Shown here one piece after another: positions 32,572-44,030 of a DNA stretch of 64,000 nt; within the stretch, counting starts at the first letter, position 1; each line of letters opens with the position of its first letter. The translations under genes were made by a program, and so were the position numbers. The stretch covers positions 3,425,001-3,489,000 of the forward strand of contig NC_088916.1 in assembly GCF_963576675.1 (NCBI RefSeq), given 5' to 3'. The notes under the pieces are model-generated. The model was not told the origin of the DNA. It saw only the letters and a program-made list of their open reading frames with translations, and searched no databases. The DNA is from Euphorbia lathyris (Eukaryota > Streptophyta > Magnoliopsida > Malpighiales > Euphorbiaceae).

Positions 32572-35500
32572 GTTAATTTATGAAAGCGCAGCCCAATTGC
32601 CAAATTAGTTCTAGTCTTTTTCCTCTTTTTGGTTAATCTAAACCTCGATTTTGTATTTGAGAAGAACAGATTAAGATTAAACTGGTCAAAAGTTAATTTA
32701 GAATGGTGCAGGCTTGAGTACTTGGATATTAGTATGAGATTTGATTTATGTTTTTGAATGGTGCAGGCTATACATCTTAAATCATTCGGTGGCCTCCATA
32801 ACATGTATAAATACAGGTGTGTAAAACAAAATGAAACTTCTAGTCGTAATAACTTATCAAACATCATCATCAATCCAAATCCTCGTCATCAAGCTCATGT
32901 CATCATGTCCAAAAGCCTGCAAAATTTGGAAAATTAGACACTTGTAAGCTACTGATTCATATAGGTTCATACATTTTCACAAACTTCATACAGTTTCAAA
33001 CATTTTCACAAACTTCCATAACAGTAGCATAAACTTTCATAAACTTTCACATACTTTCATAAACTTCACATAAACTTTCATAATTTAGTAATAATAACAG
33101 AAATCGTAAAATTTGGGCAGCACAACACTTGCATAAGTCATAATAAAGAGTAGAAATTTGAGCAGCATAAACAGTAGGATGAAGACGAAGAAAAGAAAAA
33201 TAGAAGGAGAAGATTATAGAAAGAAAAATAAAACAAATGAGAACAGAGAAGAGTATAGAAAAAAAAGAGACAATACCTGTTTATGTCAATTGGTGCCGTT
33301 GGGTGGAGGGGAGGAAGTGTATGTCGATCAGTACTGTTGGGTGGAGGAGAGGAAGTTTATGTGGATCAGTGCAGAAGAGGAAGTTTCTGTCTCGATGGAT
33401 CCATGCTCATGTCTTTAACCTAAAAATCCCTTTTAAAAACTGTAACTTACCGCCAAAGTGCAGAAGGCGACCGCCTCTCGCCTGTGGCGGCCAGACGGTC
33501 GCCTTCTGAATAATGTCTGCCTTCCAGTGCAGAAGGCGGGTGGAGGAACGCCTGGGTCGCCTCTCGCCTTAGGCGACCCAGGCGATCGCCTTTCTCAACT
33601 ATGGTAAATGGAGTCCTTTCTATGTTCTACTTCTATAGTCAGAATTGGAATCCTATTAAGATGATTTTCCTTCTTATTATTTGATCAAAACTAGAAGAGT
33701 TCAATTTGCTTTTTGTTTTGGTTTTCTCTGTGTTTACATCCTCGCAATTTACTATCATTTCTCAATTTGTGCAATCTTATTTCACACATTCTGCCTCTTT
33801 TAGACGACTTGCTTCACAGTCACTATCAATCACACTGCTTGTGCAGTTTCTGCATGTTTGTTTCTCATTTTATGTTATACTTCATTCATAGATACTAGAA
33901 GATATTTCTGCTTTTGGATATCTTTATAATATGGTTTTTCTGAATTTAGATCTTGCGTGAGATTGGCAATGGGAAACTATTCCGGGGCTCTTGAAGATGC
34001 CCATGAAGCTTTGAATTTAGCTCCTCAATATGTTGAGGTATGGGTTTCTTTCTTTTCCCCCTGAATTTTATTGGTAAGGGACTTCATCTCAGTATCAAAC
34101 ACTTCATAATGATAATGGTTTGGTAAAAAATTGATAGAAGTTGCTATTTGTATGTTAATTGACTAATAAGGTGTTCTTTTGGTTTCATACTTTTACGTAT
34201 ATAAATATATATATAAGTATATATGTTCTTTTCATTTGATATTCTCTAGATTTATTGACAATATTTGAAAAATTTAGAATTACTTATGTGGAAAATTTTG
34301 ATGGCATAAATTTTATTGTACAAATATGCTCTCAGATTATTTCCACGGGTCCTTCAGTAAAATTCCATGGCTATTTTGGTGAATTTTATGTAAACAAATG
34401 AGTGTTCTTCGTGAGAAGGTTTAATTGGAGCTCTTTTGAACAGTAGTGCTCAGGTGCCTTGGCAACTATCAGCTGCCTCTTAAAACATATATCCATTATG
34501 GTTTATAAATTGTTGTCTGGTAGTTGAATGACTAGCTTTTCTCAACATCTATGCTGAAAAACCTTTTAAAATTATGAGTCTGATTCTGCTCTTATATATT
34601 AAATAAGCACACCATATAATGTAATAAAAAAGTGAAAAGAAAATAGAAGAAATAAAGGGTAAGGAGGACGGTGAAGATCTCGGAAAACCAGTTTGGTTTT
34701 ATGCCGGGAAGATCAACTATGGAAGCCATCCATCTAATGAGACAATTGATGGAGCACTATCGAAATAAGAAGAAAGACTTGCATATGGTTTTCATTGACT
34801 TGGAGAAAGCATATGATAAGGTACCAAGGGAAGTACTTTGGTGGGCCTTGATAAGGAAAGGCATTTCGCGGAAATATATTGACATCATAAAGGACATGTA
34901 TGAGGGAGTATGCACGAGTGTACGTACTAGTGTTGGGAAGACTGAAGAGTTCCCTATTACGATTGGAGTGCATCAAGGTTCCGCACTAAGCCCATTTCTT
35001 TTTGCCATCGTTATGGATGAACTAACAAGTTCACTTCAAGATGGTATACCATGGTGCATGGTGTTTGCAGATGATATTGTGTTGGTTGAGGAGACGAAAG
35101 AAGGAGTGGAGATGAAGTTGGAACTATGGAGGCAAACTCTAGAATCTAGAGGCTTTAAGTTGAGTCGAAGTAAGACAGAATATTTGGAGTGTAAGTTTAG
35201 CGGCCGTAGGAGTAGGGAGGCAGGGACAATCATCCTAGATGGGAGAGTTGTTCAGGCCTCGGATTGCTTCCGGTATTTAGGATCTATTATCCAAACGGAT
35301 GGAGAAGTAGATGGAGATGTTGCTCATAGGATTAAAGCTGGTTGGTCGAAGTGGAAGAGTGCTACGGGTTTCCTTTGTGATCCCGGCATGCCTAATAGAT
35401 TGAAGGGAAAATTCTACCGGACGGCAATTAGACCAGCATTGTATATGGTACGGAGTGTTGGGCAGTGAAACACTGCCACATCCATAAGATGTCGGTGGCG

Positions 35501-38500
35501 GAGATGCGTATGTTGAGATGGATGTGTGGTCACACGAGAAAGGACCGGGTGCGTAATGAAATAATTAGGACAAAAGTAGGGGTCACATCTATTGAGAATA
35601 AAATGAGAGAAAACCGACTAAGGTGGTTTGGCCATGTGAGACGTAGAGCGCTTGATGCGCCGGTTAGGAGAACCGAAGAGTGGCAAAGGGATGTAGTGGT
35701 GAGGGGTAGGGGAAGACCTAAGCAAACTTGGAGGAGGGTGATCGAGAGTGATATGAGTTTATTGGGAATTGAGGAAAATATGGTAGTGGATAGGACGGAG
35801 TGGAGGGAGCGAATCTGTGTCGCTGACACGACTTGATTTTCACGGTTTTATATGATGGTTCATGTTAGCCGACCCCGAATCATTTCGGGACTAAGGCTTT
35901 GTTGTTGTTGTTGTAAAGGGTTGCAATATGTTATTTTGTGTTGTGAACTATAATTTAATTGCTAAGATGGGTGATTTGTTGGTTGTTTTGCAACCATTTG
36001 TCTTTTCTGAAGTGTAAACTGCTGTCTCCATTTTCTTACTTTGCTTGCAGACAGAGCTGCATAGGATTAAAGCTGGTTGGTCGAAGTGGAAGAGTGCTAC
36101 GGGTTTCCTTTGTGATCCCGGCATGCCTAATAGATTGAAGGGAAAATTCTACCGGACGGCAATTAGACCAGCATTGTTATATGGTACGGAGTGTTGGGCA
36201 GTGAAACACTGCCACATCCATAAGATGTCGGTGGCGGAGATGCGTATGTTGAGATGGATGTGTGGTCATACGAGAAAGGACCGGGTGCGTAATGAAATAA
36301 TTAGGACAAAAGTAGGGGTCACATCTATTGAGAATAAAATGAGAGAAAACCGACTAAGGTGGTTTGGCCATGTGAGACGTAGAGCGCTTGATGCGCCGGT
36401 TAGGAGAACCGAAGAGTGGCAAAGGGATGTAGTGGTGAGGGGTAGGGGAAGACCTAAGCAAACTTGGAGGAGGGTGATCGAGAGTGATATGAGTTTACTG
36501 GGAATTGAGGAAAATATGGTAGTGGATAGGACGGATTGGAGGGAGCGAATCTGTGTCGCTGACACGACTTGACTTTCACGGTTTTATATGATGGTTCATG
36601 TTAGCCGACCCCGAATCATTTCGGGACTAAGGCTTTGTTGTTGTTGTTGTTGTTGTTGTTGCTTGCAGACAGAGCTGAACAATAATAAATTCGATTAACC
36701 TCGAAACGATTCATCTCATTAAAAACACCAATGGAAAATATAAATCCCACTTAAAAATCTAATTAATTAAAATTCAGAATTTAACACTTCCTAAATGGTA
36801 ACGACTTTACATATTGGCGGAGGTGGGGTTAGCTTGGGAGGCCCATTAAGATAGTTAAATTAAATATATGTATAGAGAGAGATTAACCTAGGGTTTATGG
36901 TAATTTTGGAATTAAAACTCTTACTAATAATAATAATAATAATAATGGAATTCTTAACCAACCTTTCAATTCTTAAACCACTGTATCATAAATACATTTA
37001 TTACTAATAATAATAGCTATTAAATTCTTAAGCAACCTTTCAAATTTTTAAACCATTATGTCACAAATATATGTAATAATAATAATAATAATAATAAATA
37101 TAACAATAACAATAACAACAACAATTAAATTCTTAAATAAACTTTCAAATTCTTAAACGACTAATACATTTTTAATCTGTATGAAGTTAAGTTTTTTTTA
37201 ATAAATAATTTTTTTTTTGGTAGGAACAAGAAAATAAAACAAAACAACAAAAACTAACCCGGGATCAGCCTTGGGAAGCTAACCCCCACCACATCATCCA
37301 GGAGGAATGAGGAAAGAAAGACCGGAGGAGAAGAATAAGTAGTGACTCCCCAACTTCCTTCATGACCAGCTGCCGCCAGACGATCTGCCACCCTGTTTTG
37401 CTCTCTAGAGATATGGCAGAAAGATATAGAAACAAAGGCATGACAGGGCCTCTTGATCCCATTAATCAGATTCTTGCTATTCAACCCAATAGCTATATTG
37501 TTCGAGATTAACCTGATAGTTTCCTGATTATCAGATTCCACAATCAGATTAACTACCCCCAAACTCTTGGCCAGGGTAAGACCAGAAAAAATACCCCACA
37601 ATTCAGCCAAAAAGGAAGAGCCTTTGCCAAGATTATGCGAAAAACCAGAAATCCAAGCACCCCCATCATCTCTCAAGACTCCACCTGCAGCAATATTACC
37701 ATTGGCAAGACAAGAGCCATCCGTATTAAGCTTTATGAAACCCTCCCGAGGTCTTTTCCAGCAAAGAAGGTGAATATCCTTTCTTTGAAGACATTTATCA
37801 AGTGAGTCCTCCTCAAAACTATTAATAACATGATAAACCTTTTTAGCAAAAAAGTCAACCAAGTTAGGAATATTAATACAATTAGTTTCAAAAATCTCCT
37901 TATTTCTCCAATCCCATATTTGGTGACAGACAATAGCAAAGAAGATTTCGCCATGCTCCAGATTAGAAAGCAAATTCCCACTTACTCCATCCTTAAACCA
38001 CTCCAGATTGGAATGAGAGAAGAACATATCAATCATATGACCAGGGAGAATCTTCCTCCAAATAGCTTTACTTTTCTCACAATCCCTAAGAGCATGACAA
38101 ATGGTTTCTTCATGCCCTCTACATCAAATGGCGCCTTCTCCTATCTGAATTAGTAAGAAGTCTGTTTTTGATCCCAAGCCACAAGAAACTTCTAACTCTA
38201 TAGGGCACTTTCATTGACCATAACAATTTCCAAATCTCTGACTGAGGCTCTTCATCACTGTTGCTAAAAGCCTCAAAGGTAGACTTACAAGTATAAGCAC
38301 CATTCTTGGTAGAAGCCCAACAATAATTATCCTTATCATCTTCCATGTTACTAATCTTCACTCCTCTAATTCGAAGGAGAGTATCCAATCTAAAGAAAGC
38401 CTCAAATTTAGCCCAAATCCAATCACCATTAGCATCCACCACATCAGCAATCTTCCAGTTGCGACAATTATCAGGAGGAAGGGAGCTACAAACTTCTAAC

Positions 38501-41500
38501 AGAGACTTGTCACCAATCCACTTATCATACCAGAAGCTGATAGTCTTGCCATTTCCCACATCCCAACCAATCCCAGAACAAAATTCTGAAAAAATAGAAC
38601 TAAGGCCTTTCCAGAGAAAGGAACAATTAACAACTCTCTCTTTCGGTCCTCCAAAAATGTTATCTTTTCTATATTTTCCACAAAGTAAGCGGACCCAAAG
38701 CGCCGAAGGATTTTGCCACATTCTCCAAAGAATCTTCATCAATAAAACTTTATTGTTATCTTTAGCTTGTCTAATTCCCAGACCACCTTTCTCTCTAGGT
38801 TTACAAACCTCCTTCCAAGGAACAAGATGAATCTTCCTACTCTCTCCTGAATTCCCCCACAGAAACCGGCGATTAATTTTATCCAGATCCTTGAGAACCG
38901 GCTCCGGCAATCTACAGGCCTGCATAATATGGTTAGGAGCTGCACAATTGACTGACTTAATAAGAGTAAGACGCCCCGCAAAAGACAAAGTCTTAGCTTA
39001 GCACATTTACTAGAAGTTTTATCCAGAATCTCTTTAAAAGAAGCTTTAGAGACTCTATCGCTATGGAGAGGAACCCCAAGATAATTACCAAAAGAATTGG
39101 TTAAAGGAATACCCGAAATATCACTCAACTTCTTGCATATTCCTGTACTCATATTCTTAGAACAAAGCATTCTAGACTTCTGAATTTAAGTTTTTGACCA
39201 GAGGCTTCACAAAAACAATTAATGATTTTCATAATCTCCCCCATTTGATCCTCATTTCCCTCCACAAAAATCATAACATCATCAGCAAAAAATAAGTGAG
39301 TAATAGCAGGACAGAATCTATTAATAGACACTGGATTAAAAGTCCTATTATCAATAGCCTCCTGGATAAGGTGAGTTAATCTTTCCATAGCTATAACAAA
39401 AAGAAAGGGGCTCATAGGATCCCCTTGCCTAATACCCCTGGAAGAAGAGAAACCCTCAGACATGTCCCCATTAATCAAAACCTGAAAAGTAGGAGAAGAA
39501 ATGCAAACCTCAATTAACCTCCTCCAACTCAAACCTCCAGTTAAGACGATCATAAACTTTCTCCAGATCCAGTTTCAGAGCCACAATACCTTTTCTACCC
39601 TTTTTAATCTTCATAGAATGAACCATTTCCTGGGCAATAACAACATTATCCATCATTTGTCTACCAGGAACAAAGCTACCTTGGTTCTGACTAATAATAT
39701 CTGGAAGAATACCACGGAGTCTATTAGCAACCATTTTGGTGATAGTTTTATAGATAACATTACACAGGCTAATAGGTCTCATCTGTAAAAAAGAAGAAGG
39801 TTTCTCAACTTTGGGAATCAGAACAAGGAGGGTCTTATTCACAAGCCCAATATTCTCAGGATTAGTAAACACACTTTCAATAAACTTATAAATACCTTCC
39901 TTCACAGTATCCCAATGCTTATGATAAAAACCAACAGGAATACCATCAATCCCAGGAGCTTTAGTGGCTCCCATGCTAAAAATCGCGTGATCAATCTCCT
40001 CCTTATTAAAGGGATGGAAGGCTTTCAGAAACTTATCCTCCTCAATCCTGGGATAAGTTATCGTAGACAGAGCTTTACTAAGATCAGTAGTCTCTTCTTT
40101 GAATAAATCTTTGTAAAAGTTAAGGGCAAGATTGCGAATATCTCCATCCTCATAGACCCAATTACCATTACAATCTTTAATAGCATCAATCCTGTTCCTC
40201 TGCCTTCTAATTATAGTTGAAAGATGAAAAAATCTGGTATTTCGATCACCATCTTTAATCCAAGCTTTTCTAGACTTTTGAAACCAAAGAAGCTCCTCCT
40301 GTCTTAACACAGCTTCAAGCTCCTTTTGAAGGGTTTTGAGAAGACCATCCAAACTATGATCAAATCTAGCCTCCAATCTACAATGAATACACTCAATTCT
40401 TCTCAACAAGTTATTCTTTCTCCTAATAATATGACCAAAGATCTTTCTATTCCATTCAATAACATTTTTCCTAAAACCTTCCGAGGCTTGTAAGACATTA
40501 GAATGCAGAATCCAATTCTCTTTCACAAAATCTTTAAACTCAGGATGAGACTCCCAAGCAATCTGATATCTAAACGGCCTATTCCCTTTATACTGCTGGC
40601 CTCTACACAGCCTAAATAAGATAGGACAATGATCCGAATGTCTGAAAGGTAAATTAAGAACAGAAACCTCAGGAAACCTGATTTGAGCACAAACATTGGC
40701 ATAAACTTTATCCAGACGAACAAAAGTACTATTCCGCCTCCAAGTAAATTTATGACCCGCAGCCCCCAAATCTGACAGCCCACACACATCCATACTCTGC
40801 TTATGATTCAAACAACGATTAATATAGTGATTAGCACCCCCTCTCTGATCACTCATAACAGCAATATCATTAAAATCACCAGCCACAAACCAGGAATCAG
40901 TCATATTAATACTAATCGAATAAAGAACTTCCCAGAGCCTATTACGATTAGCTAAGACAGGATCAGCATAAACAAAGGTAGAGAAGAAAGGATTGTTTTT
41001 TATATGATTATCTTTTATCTCTTGGAATTAAATAACCATTTATTTTGTTTTTTTTATATGAAAATTAATGAAACATTATGATGAATGCATGTAATTAATA
41101 TCTACATGAATAATTTTGCGGACGTTACACTTTGTCTATGCTATTACTGGTGTATTACAAAGAAGGAGGAATAGCACATGCACACTTATGGTTCGATGCA
41201 TGCTTGTTTTGGAGTAGAATGTGTTTGCATTGCAACTGTGTGAATGTGATTCTCAGTGTTTCAGATCTCCTGACTAAGGATGTATGAATTCCACTTAGCA
41301 GGGATATATGTGTGAAGGTGATGCCTTGGTGGCAATGGAACAATATGATGCAGCTGAGAAGTCTTATTCGCTGTGTTTAGAGATAGATCCTACAATTCGT
41401 CATTCCAAACCATTCAAGGTATCATCCAATTTCTAAGATTTTGTCACACTAGCAAGTTTTTCTCTAAACTGACAATTTCGTTCATGGGTGTTTTATTATA

Positions 41501-42867
41501 CAGTGTTTTATTTCTGCATTTTGAAATTGCAATAAAAATGGAAATAAAACATGGAACAAGTTTTCATTTTTCCTTGGTAGAGAGGCGCGCAACTGTAAAC
41601 GTTGTTGTCGTGTGACCAAGAGGTCACGGGTTCGAGTCTTAGGAGCGGCCTCTTGCCAAATAAATTGGCAAGGGAAGGCTTGCCCCCAGTACACCCTTGT
41701 GGTGGGACCCCTCCCTGGACCCTCGCTCAGCGGGGACGCGTAGTGCACCGGGCCGCCCTTTAGAGAGGCCCTTTTTCTTGCTCTACTTTTTTTGCAATAG
41801 TTGTTCTTGGTGTGGCTAGCTTTGAGGGTGTTTGAGTTTGTGTGGCTTTGTGTTTGTCTCGAGAGGATATCGTATGCTTACAACTCATGGATCCCTTGAA
41901 CATAGACTCCGCAGCTAGAATAGAGACAAAGACTTGAAACGAAGTAGAGATCTATGTTGCACGGAAACTCTTCTTAGTGTTTCCACTTTTCGTATCCGTT
42001 TCGGTTTCTTTTCTCTAGCTATATATTTTTTTAGAAATAGCGTTTCCAGGTGTCTGTTTCCGTTTCCGTGCAACATAGGTAGAGATTTTGTGGCTGTTAT
42101 ATTGCTGTCAACAGTAACTGAAGTTATTGTATTGGTTGGATCTTGAAATAACGAAAAAGGAAATAGGAAAATTGGAAATTTGTAATTGGAGCTCTAAAAG
42201 GAGTTCAAACAATTGTGTGTTTTAAATATGAAATTCTTGATGACCAAGGAAGGGTTTCTAGATAGCACAATCTTCAATTTTTTGTGAAAAAGTAATTGCT
42301 AAACCGGTTTTTATTATAATCTCTGACACTAACTACTAATTAACATGAATCCTTCATTTATTTTGCTTCATTTAATGATTTTCTCTTGCTTCGAATTGAT
42401 AATGCACTGTTGTTTTGTGTTAATCATCGTGGAAGGCATTAGTAGGGTAAATGACTAAAAGAAAGAAAGAACCCGAACCCTTTTCAACTTTTCAAGCTTT
42501 GTGTAACATATGGAACTAAAGTATTTCTTTTTTTCATTAACTATGAGCTTTTGCCAAGTGGGTTAATGGTCTGCTATGTTGCATGGAAACTCTTTTCCAT
42601 TAGCGTTCCGCGTTTCGTATCTGTTTCAGTTTCAGATTCATTTTCGTTTTCAATACCGTTTCCTAGCTATATTTTTTTTGAAATAACGTTTCCCACTGTC
42701 CTTTTCCGTTTCAGTTTCCATTTAGGTTTCCGTGCAACATGGATAGATCTTTTTTTTGCCCCATTTATGATTTATCCTCCTAATGTATTCCTACCACTAT
42801 GCAGAGTCGGGTTGCAAAACTCCAGGAAAAACTAATTGGTGCAAATATGCCTTATGGTCAGCAATAG
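32098..42867 (+). CDS. Thioredoxin-like [2Fe-2S] ferredoxin-fold plus TPR protein (host gene 1)
   Basis: Five exons: 32098-32571, 32767-32816, 33950-34037, 41302-41418 and 42805-42867. All introns are GT-AG and the phases fit, giving 263 aa. Residues 1-45 are Ser/Lys-rich and could be an organelle transit peptide. Residues 47-115 resemble the thioredoxin-like ferredoxin fold, with Cys50-x4-Cys55 and Cys82-x3-Cys86 placed to bind a [2Fe-2S] cluster, followed by [12 protein letters not shown]. Residues 143-245 form about three TPR-type helix pairs ([38 protein letters not shown]), a protein-binding scaffold. The Met at 32098 was chosen as the first in frame; Met at 32176 is an alternative. The gene looks intact although introns 3 and 4 are full of transposons. 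The partner and pathway are unknown to me. Confidence 0.88.
32767..32816 (+). CDS. Exon 2 of host gene 1
   Basis: 50 nt, acceptor ATGGTGCAG, donor GTGTGTAA. It encodes [16 protein letters not shown] and two bases of an Arg codon that exon 3 completes. Confidence 0.85.
32817..33949. other. Intron 2 of host gene 1, with simple repeats
   Basis: About 32958-33080 is a tandem of ~11-bp units (AAACTTTCATA). About 33455-33595 has inverted copies of AGAAGGCGACCGCCTCTCGCCT that can fold, perhaps a small element. No coding was recognised. Confidence 0.6.
33950..34037 (+). CDS. Exon 3 of host gene 1
   Basis: 88 nt between TGAATTTAG and GTATGG. It encodes [29 protein letters not shown] (written here only as TPR signature), and its first base completes the Arg codon. 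Confidence 0.9.
34038..34652. other. Intron 3 of host gene 1, 5' part
   Basis: AT-rich intron sequence with no element recognised. Confidence 0.55.
34661..35913 (+). mobile_element. RTE-clade LINE, 5' truncated (copy 1)
   Basis: Flanked by TAAAGGGT (34653-34660 and 35914-35921), a short target duplication. It ends in the conserved 3' UTR TAGCCGACCCCGAATCATTTCGGGACTAAGG and a (TTG)n tail, typical of plant RTE elements. The endonuclease part is absent because of 5' truncation. It lies in intron 3, same strand as the host gene. Confidence 0.9.
34671..35836 (+). pseudogene. RTE reverse transcriptase fragment
   Basis: RT motifs in order: [42 protein letters not shown] (first catalytic Asp), [20 protein letters not shown], and the FADD box near 35067-35078. 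After the fingers/palm comes [10 protein letters not shown] and the C-terminal region [19 protein letters not shown] one-base deletion at about 35446, visible by comparison with copy 2, shifts the frame. The last part ([27 protein letters not shown]...) continues in the next frame to 35836. Confidence 0.92.
36060..36658 (+). mobile_element. RTE-clade LINE, strongly 5' truncated (copy 2)
   Basis: Flanked by a perfect 19-bp duplication TTGCTTGCAGACAGAGCTG (36041-36059 and 36659-36677). It contains only the RT C-terminus (frame 36045-36572), 3' UTR and (TTG)n tail. By eye it differs from the same part of copy 1 at only about five sites, so the two are close relatives or of similar recent origin. 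Unlike copy 1, its C-terminal frame is uninterrupted. Confidence 0.93.
36678..37207. other. Intron 3 sequence with simple repeats
   Basis: AT-rich. (TAA)n stretches at about 36920-36945 and 37076-37100 and an AAC/ATA-rich run to 37130. No coding. Confidence 0.6.
37254..38036 (-). pseudogene. L1 LINE C-terminal RNase H domain
   Basis: RVT_3-type RNase H. Catalytic words: [58 protein letters not shown] and [17 protein letters not shown]. All four acidic positions are represented (D in NTDGS, E in LAELW, D in ESDNQ, D in RVADRL). The preceding ~100 residues belong to the zf-RVT linker. Ends at 37254. Confidence 0.92.
38119..39170 (-). pseudogene. L1 LINE RT C-terminal and zinc-binding region
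   Basis: Words [85 protein letters not shown] and [14 protein letters not shown] are the conserved order of plant L1 elements after the RT. It ends [28 protein letters not shown], the start of the zf-RVT domain, where a frameshift near 38110 occurs. Confidence 0.9.
39149..40997 (-). pseudogene. L1 LINE endonuclease C-terminus and reverse transcriptase
   Basis: The readable frame begins upstream of the Met at 40904 ([16 protein letters not shown]). Endonuclease words: [10 protein letters not shown] and the catalytic-site HSDHCPIL (about 40620-40640). RT words: [58 protein letters not shown] and [16 protein letters not shown] frameshift near 39510-39550 leads into [21 protein letters not shown] and the FADD box (about 39275-39297). 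A further shift near 39150 leads to the following segment. It looks fairly young but inactive. Confidence 0.93.
41302..41418 (+). CDS. Exon 4 of host gene 1
   Basis: 117 nt between CACTTAGCAG and GTATCATCC, 39 codons. It starts [16 protein letters not shown], the next TPR. Confidence 0.9.
41587..41760 (+). mobile_element. Au-type SINE in intron 4 of host gene 1
   Basis: 174 bp. It has the Au core CAACTGTAAACGTTGTTGTCGTGTGACC, the pol III B box GGTTCGAGTCT (41629-41639) and the 3' block AGTGCACCGGGCCGCCCTTT. It is flanked by TAGAGAGGC at 41578-41586 and 41761-41769. Au SINEs are tRNA-derived and use LINE proteins in trans. The A box is near 41590-41605. Confidence 0.92.
41952..42078. mobile_element. 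hAT-like MITE, copy 1 (intron 4)
   Basis: 127 bp. Terminal inverted repeats CTATGTTGCACGGAAAC / GTTTCCGTGCAACATAG. Perfect 8-bp duplication GTAGAGAT (41944-41951, 42079-42086), the size typical of hAT. Confidence 0.92.
42574..42742. mobile_element. hAT-like MITE, copy 2 (intron 4)
   Basis: 169 bp. Same ends as copy 1 with changes (CTATGTTGCATGGAAAC ... GTTTCCGTGCAACATGG). No clear target duplication remains. It ends 62 bp before exon 5. Confidence 0.85.
42805..42867 (+). CDS. Exon 5 of host gene 1
   Basis: 63 nt after ACTATGCAG. It encodes [20 protein letters not shown] and the stop TAG. Confidence 0.88.
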   Translation, partial: SRVAKLQEKLIGANMPYGQQ

Positions 42868-43280
42868 CTATGAAATCATGAATCCATGTATACCTATCAA
42901 AGATGAAAAGTTGATGTTTCATCATTTCCAGGTTTGTTTTGCTAACATGTTCTTGATTGGTCGAGACTCTTGAGGTTGGGATGCAATTTTTTTTAATGAG
43001 AAATTCTTACATACAGTTATATTTTATAGAATAATTCCCGATGTTTGATCTTGAAATGTGGAGAATCCTTAAGTATTTAAAATAAAACTAAGGGGAAGAT
43101 AATTAAAGTCGGGTGTTCTTCAAGATACTGAAAATCACCGCAGTTGTGCCGCTTTTAGAAAAATATAGTGTTTGAGCTATGCATGTGTGTGAATTTTCTC
43201 TGATTCGTTTTGTTTCATTGATTTTGCTTCATTTGACAAATTAGTTGCAATTCTGCCAAAATCCTGAAATTTGTATGCAA
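42868..43280. other. Region after the stop codon of host gene 1
   Basis: Likely 3' UTR and flank; no clear polyadenylation signal could be singled out. No coding. Confidence 0.45.
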
Positions 43281-43435
43281 TTATGTTGCACGGAAACGTA
43301 AACGGAAAAGGACACTAGGAAGTGTTATTTCTAAAAAAGAAAAAGCTAGGAAACGGTAATGAATGAAAACGAAGCTGAAGTGGAAATGGATATGAAACGC
43401 TGGAAGCAATGGAGAAGAGTTTCCGTGCAGCATAG
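43281..43435. mobile_element. hAT-like MITE, copy 3
   Basis: 155 bp, TTATGTTGCACGGAAAC ... GTTTCCGTGCAGCATAG, in the opposite internal orientation to copy 1. Flanks GTATGCAA (43273-43280) and GTATGTAA (43436-43443) match at 7 of 8. Confidence 0.9.
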
Positions 43436-44030
43436 GTATGTAATACAGTAAAACCGGAGCCCTTTTATTATTCATTCGACCATGTCTATATTTCTCTATT
43501 TTCTCGTTGTTTTAGCTTCATCCACTCTGAAAAATCAATGCTAAGTTGAGCTCTCTCTCTGTATTCTGTTTTGATCTATGCTGTAATTGTAACAGCTTGA
43601 ATTTGTTTCCTCTTGCATGCAGCTGTACTATGCTTTGTTTTTTTCCCTAAACTATCATATCTTAAAAGTGATTTTATAAAACTAAAATAAAATAAAAGGA
43701 AAAGGAAGGGATAAGGTGCAAAATTACCCCAATGTTGGTAGTCAAGAACAATATTACCCCCTAACGTCATAAATGGTACAATTATATCCCCTAACTTTGC
43801 AAGTTCAATCAATTTTACCCCTTACTACAATTATAATCTACATAGTCAAGAATCTCATTATCTCAACTCAACTTGTGCGTCGTATTATCACTCATTAGTA
43901 ACATATCAAAGACACGTGTACACAAATGAAAAAAATTTAAAAAGTAAAAAAAAAAAAAGTAAATCGTGTTTACACGTGTATTTAATCTAGTGTGTCACAT
44001 ATCAGAGCCAGGGAAAGTCTAGGGATTGAT

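Larger units (their letters stand above)
37208..41000 (-). mobile_element. L1-type LINE, 5' truncated, antisense in intron 3
   Basis: The minus strand encodes the endonuclease C-terminal part, RT, a zinc-binding zf-RVT segment and an RNase H domain, ending near a T-run (37207-37220 on +) that is the poly(A) tail. Coding for the endonuclease is lost upstream of about 40997. It lies opposite to host gene 1, within intron 3. No target duplication could be assigned. Confidence 0.9.

Noticed and set aside
33455..33600. Coding exon in intron 2 of host gene 1
   Set aside because: GC-rich inverted repeats explain the open frames, and including it would break the splice phase that joins exons 2 and 3.
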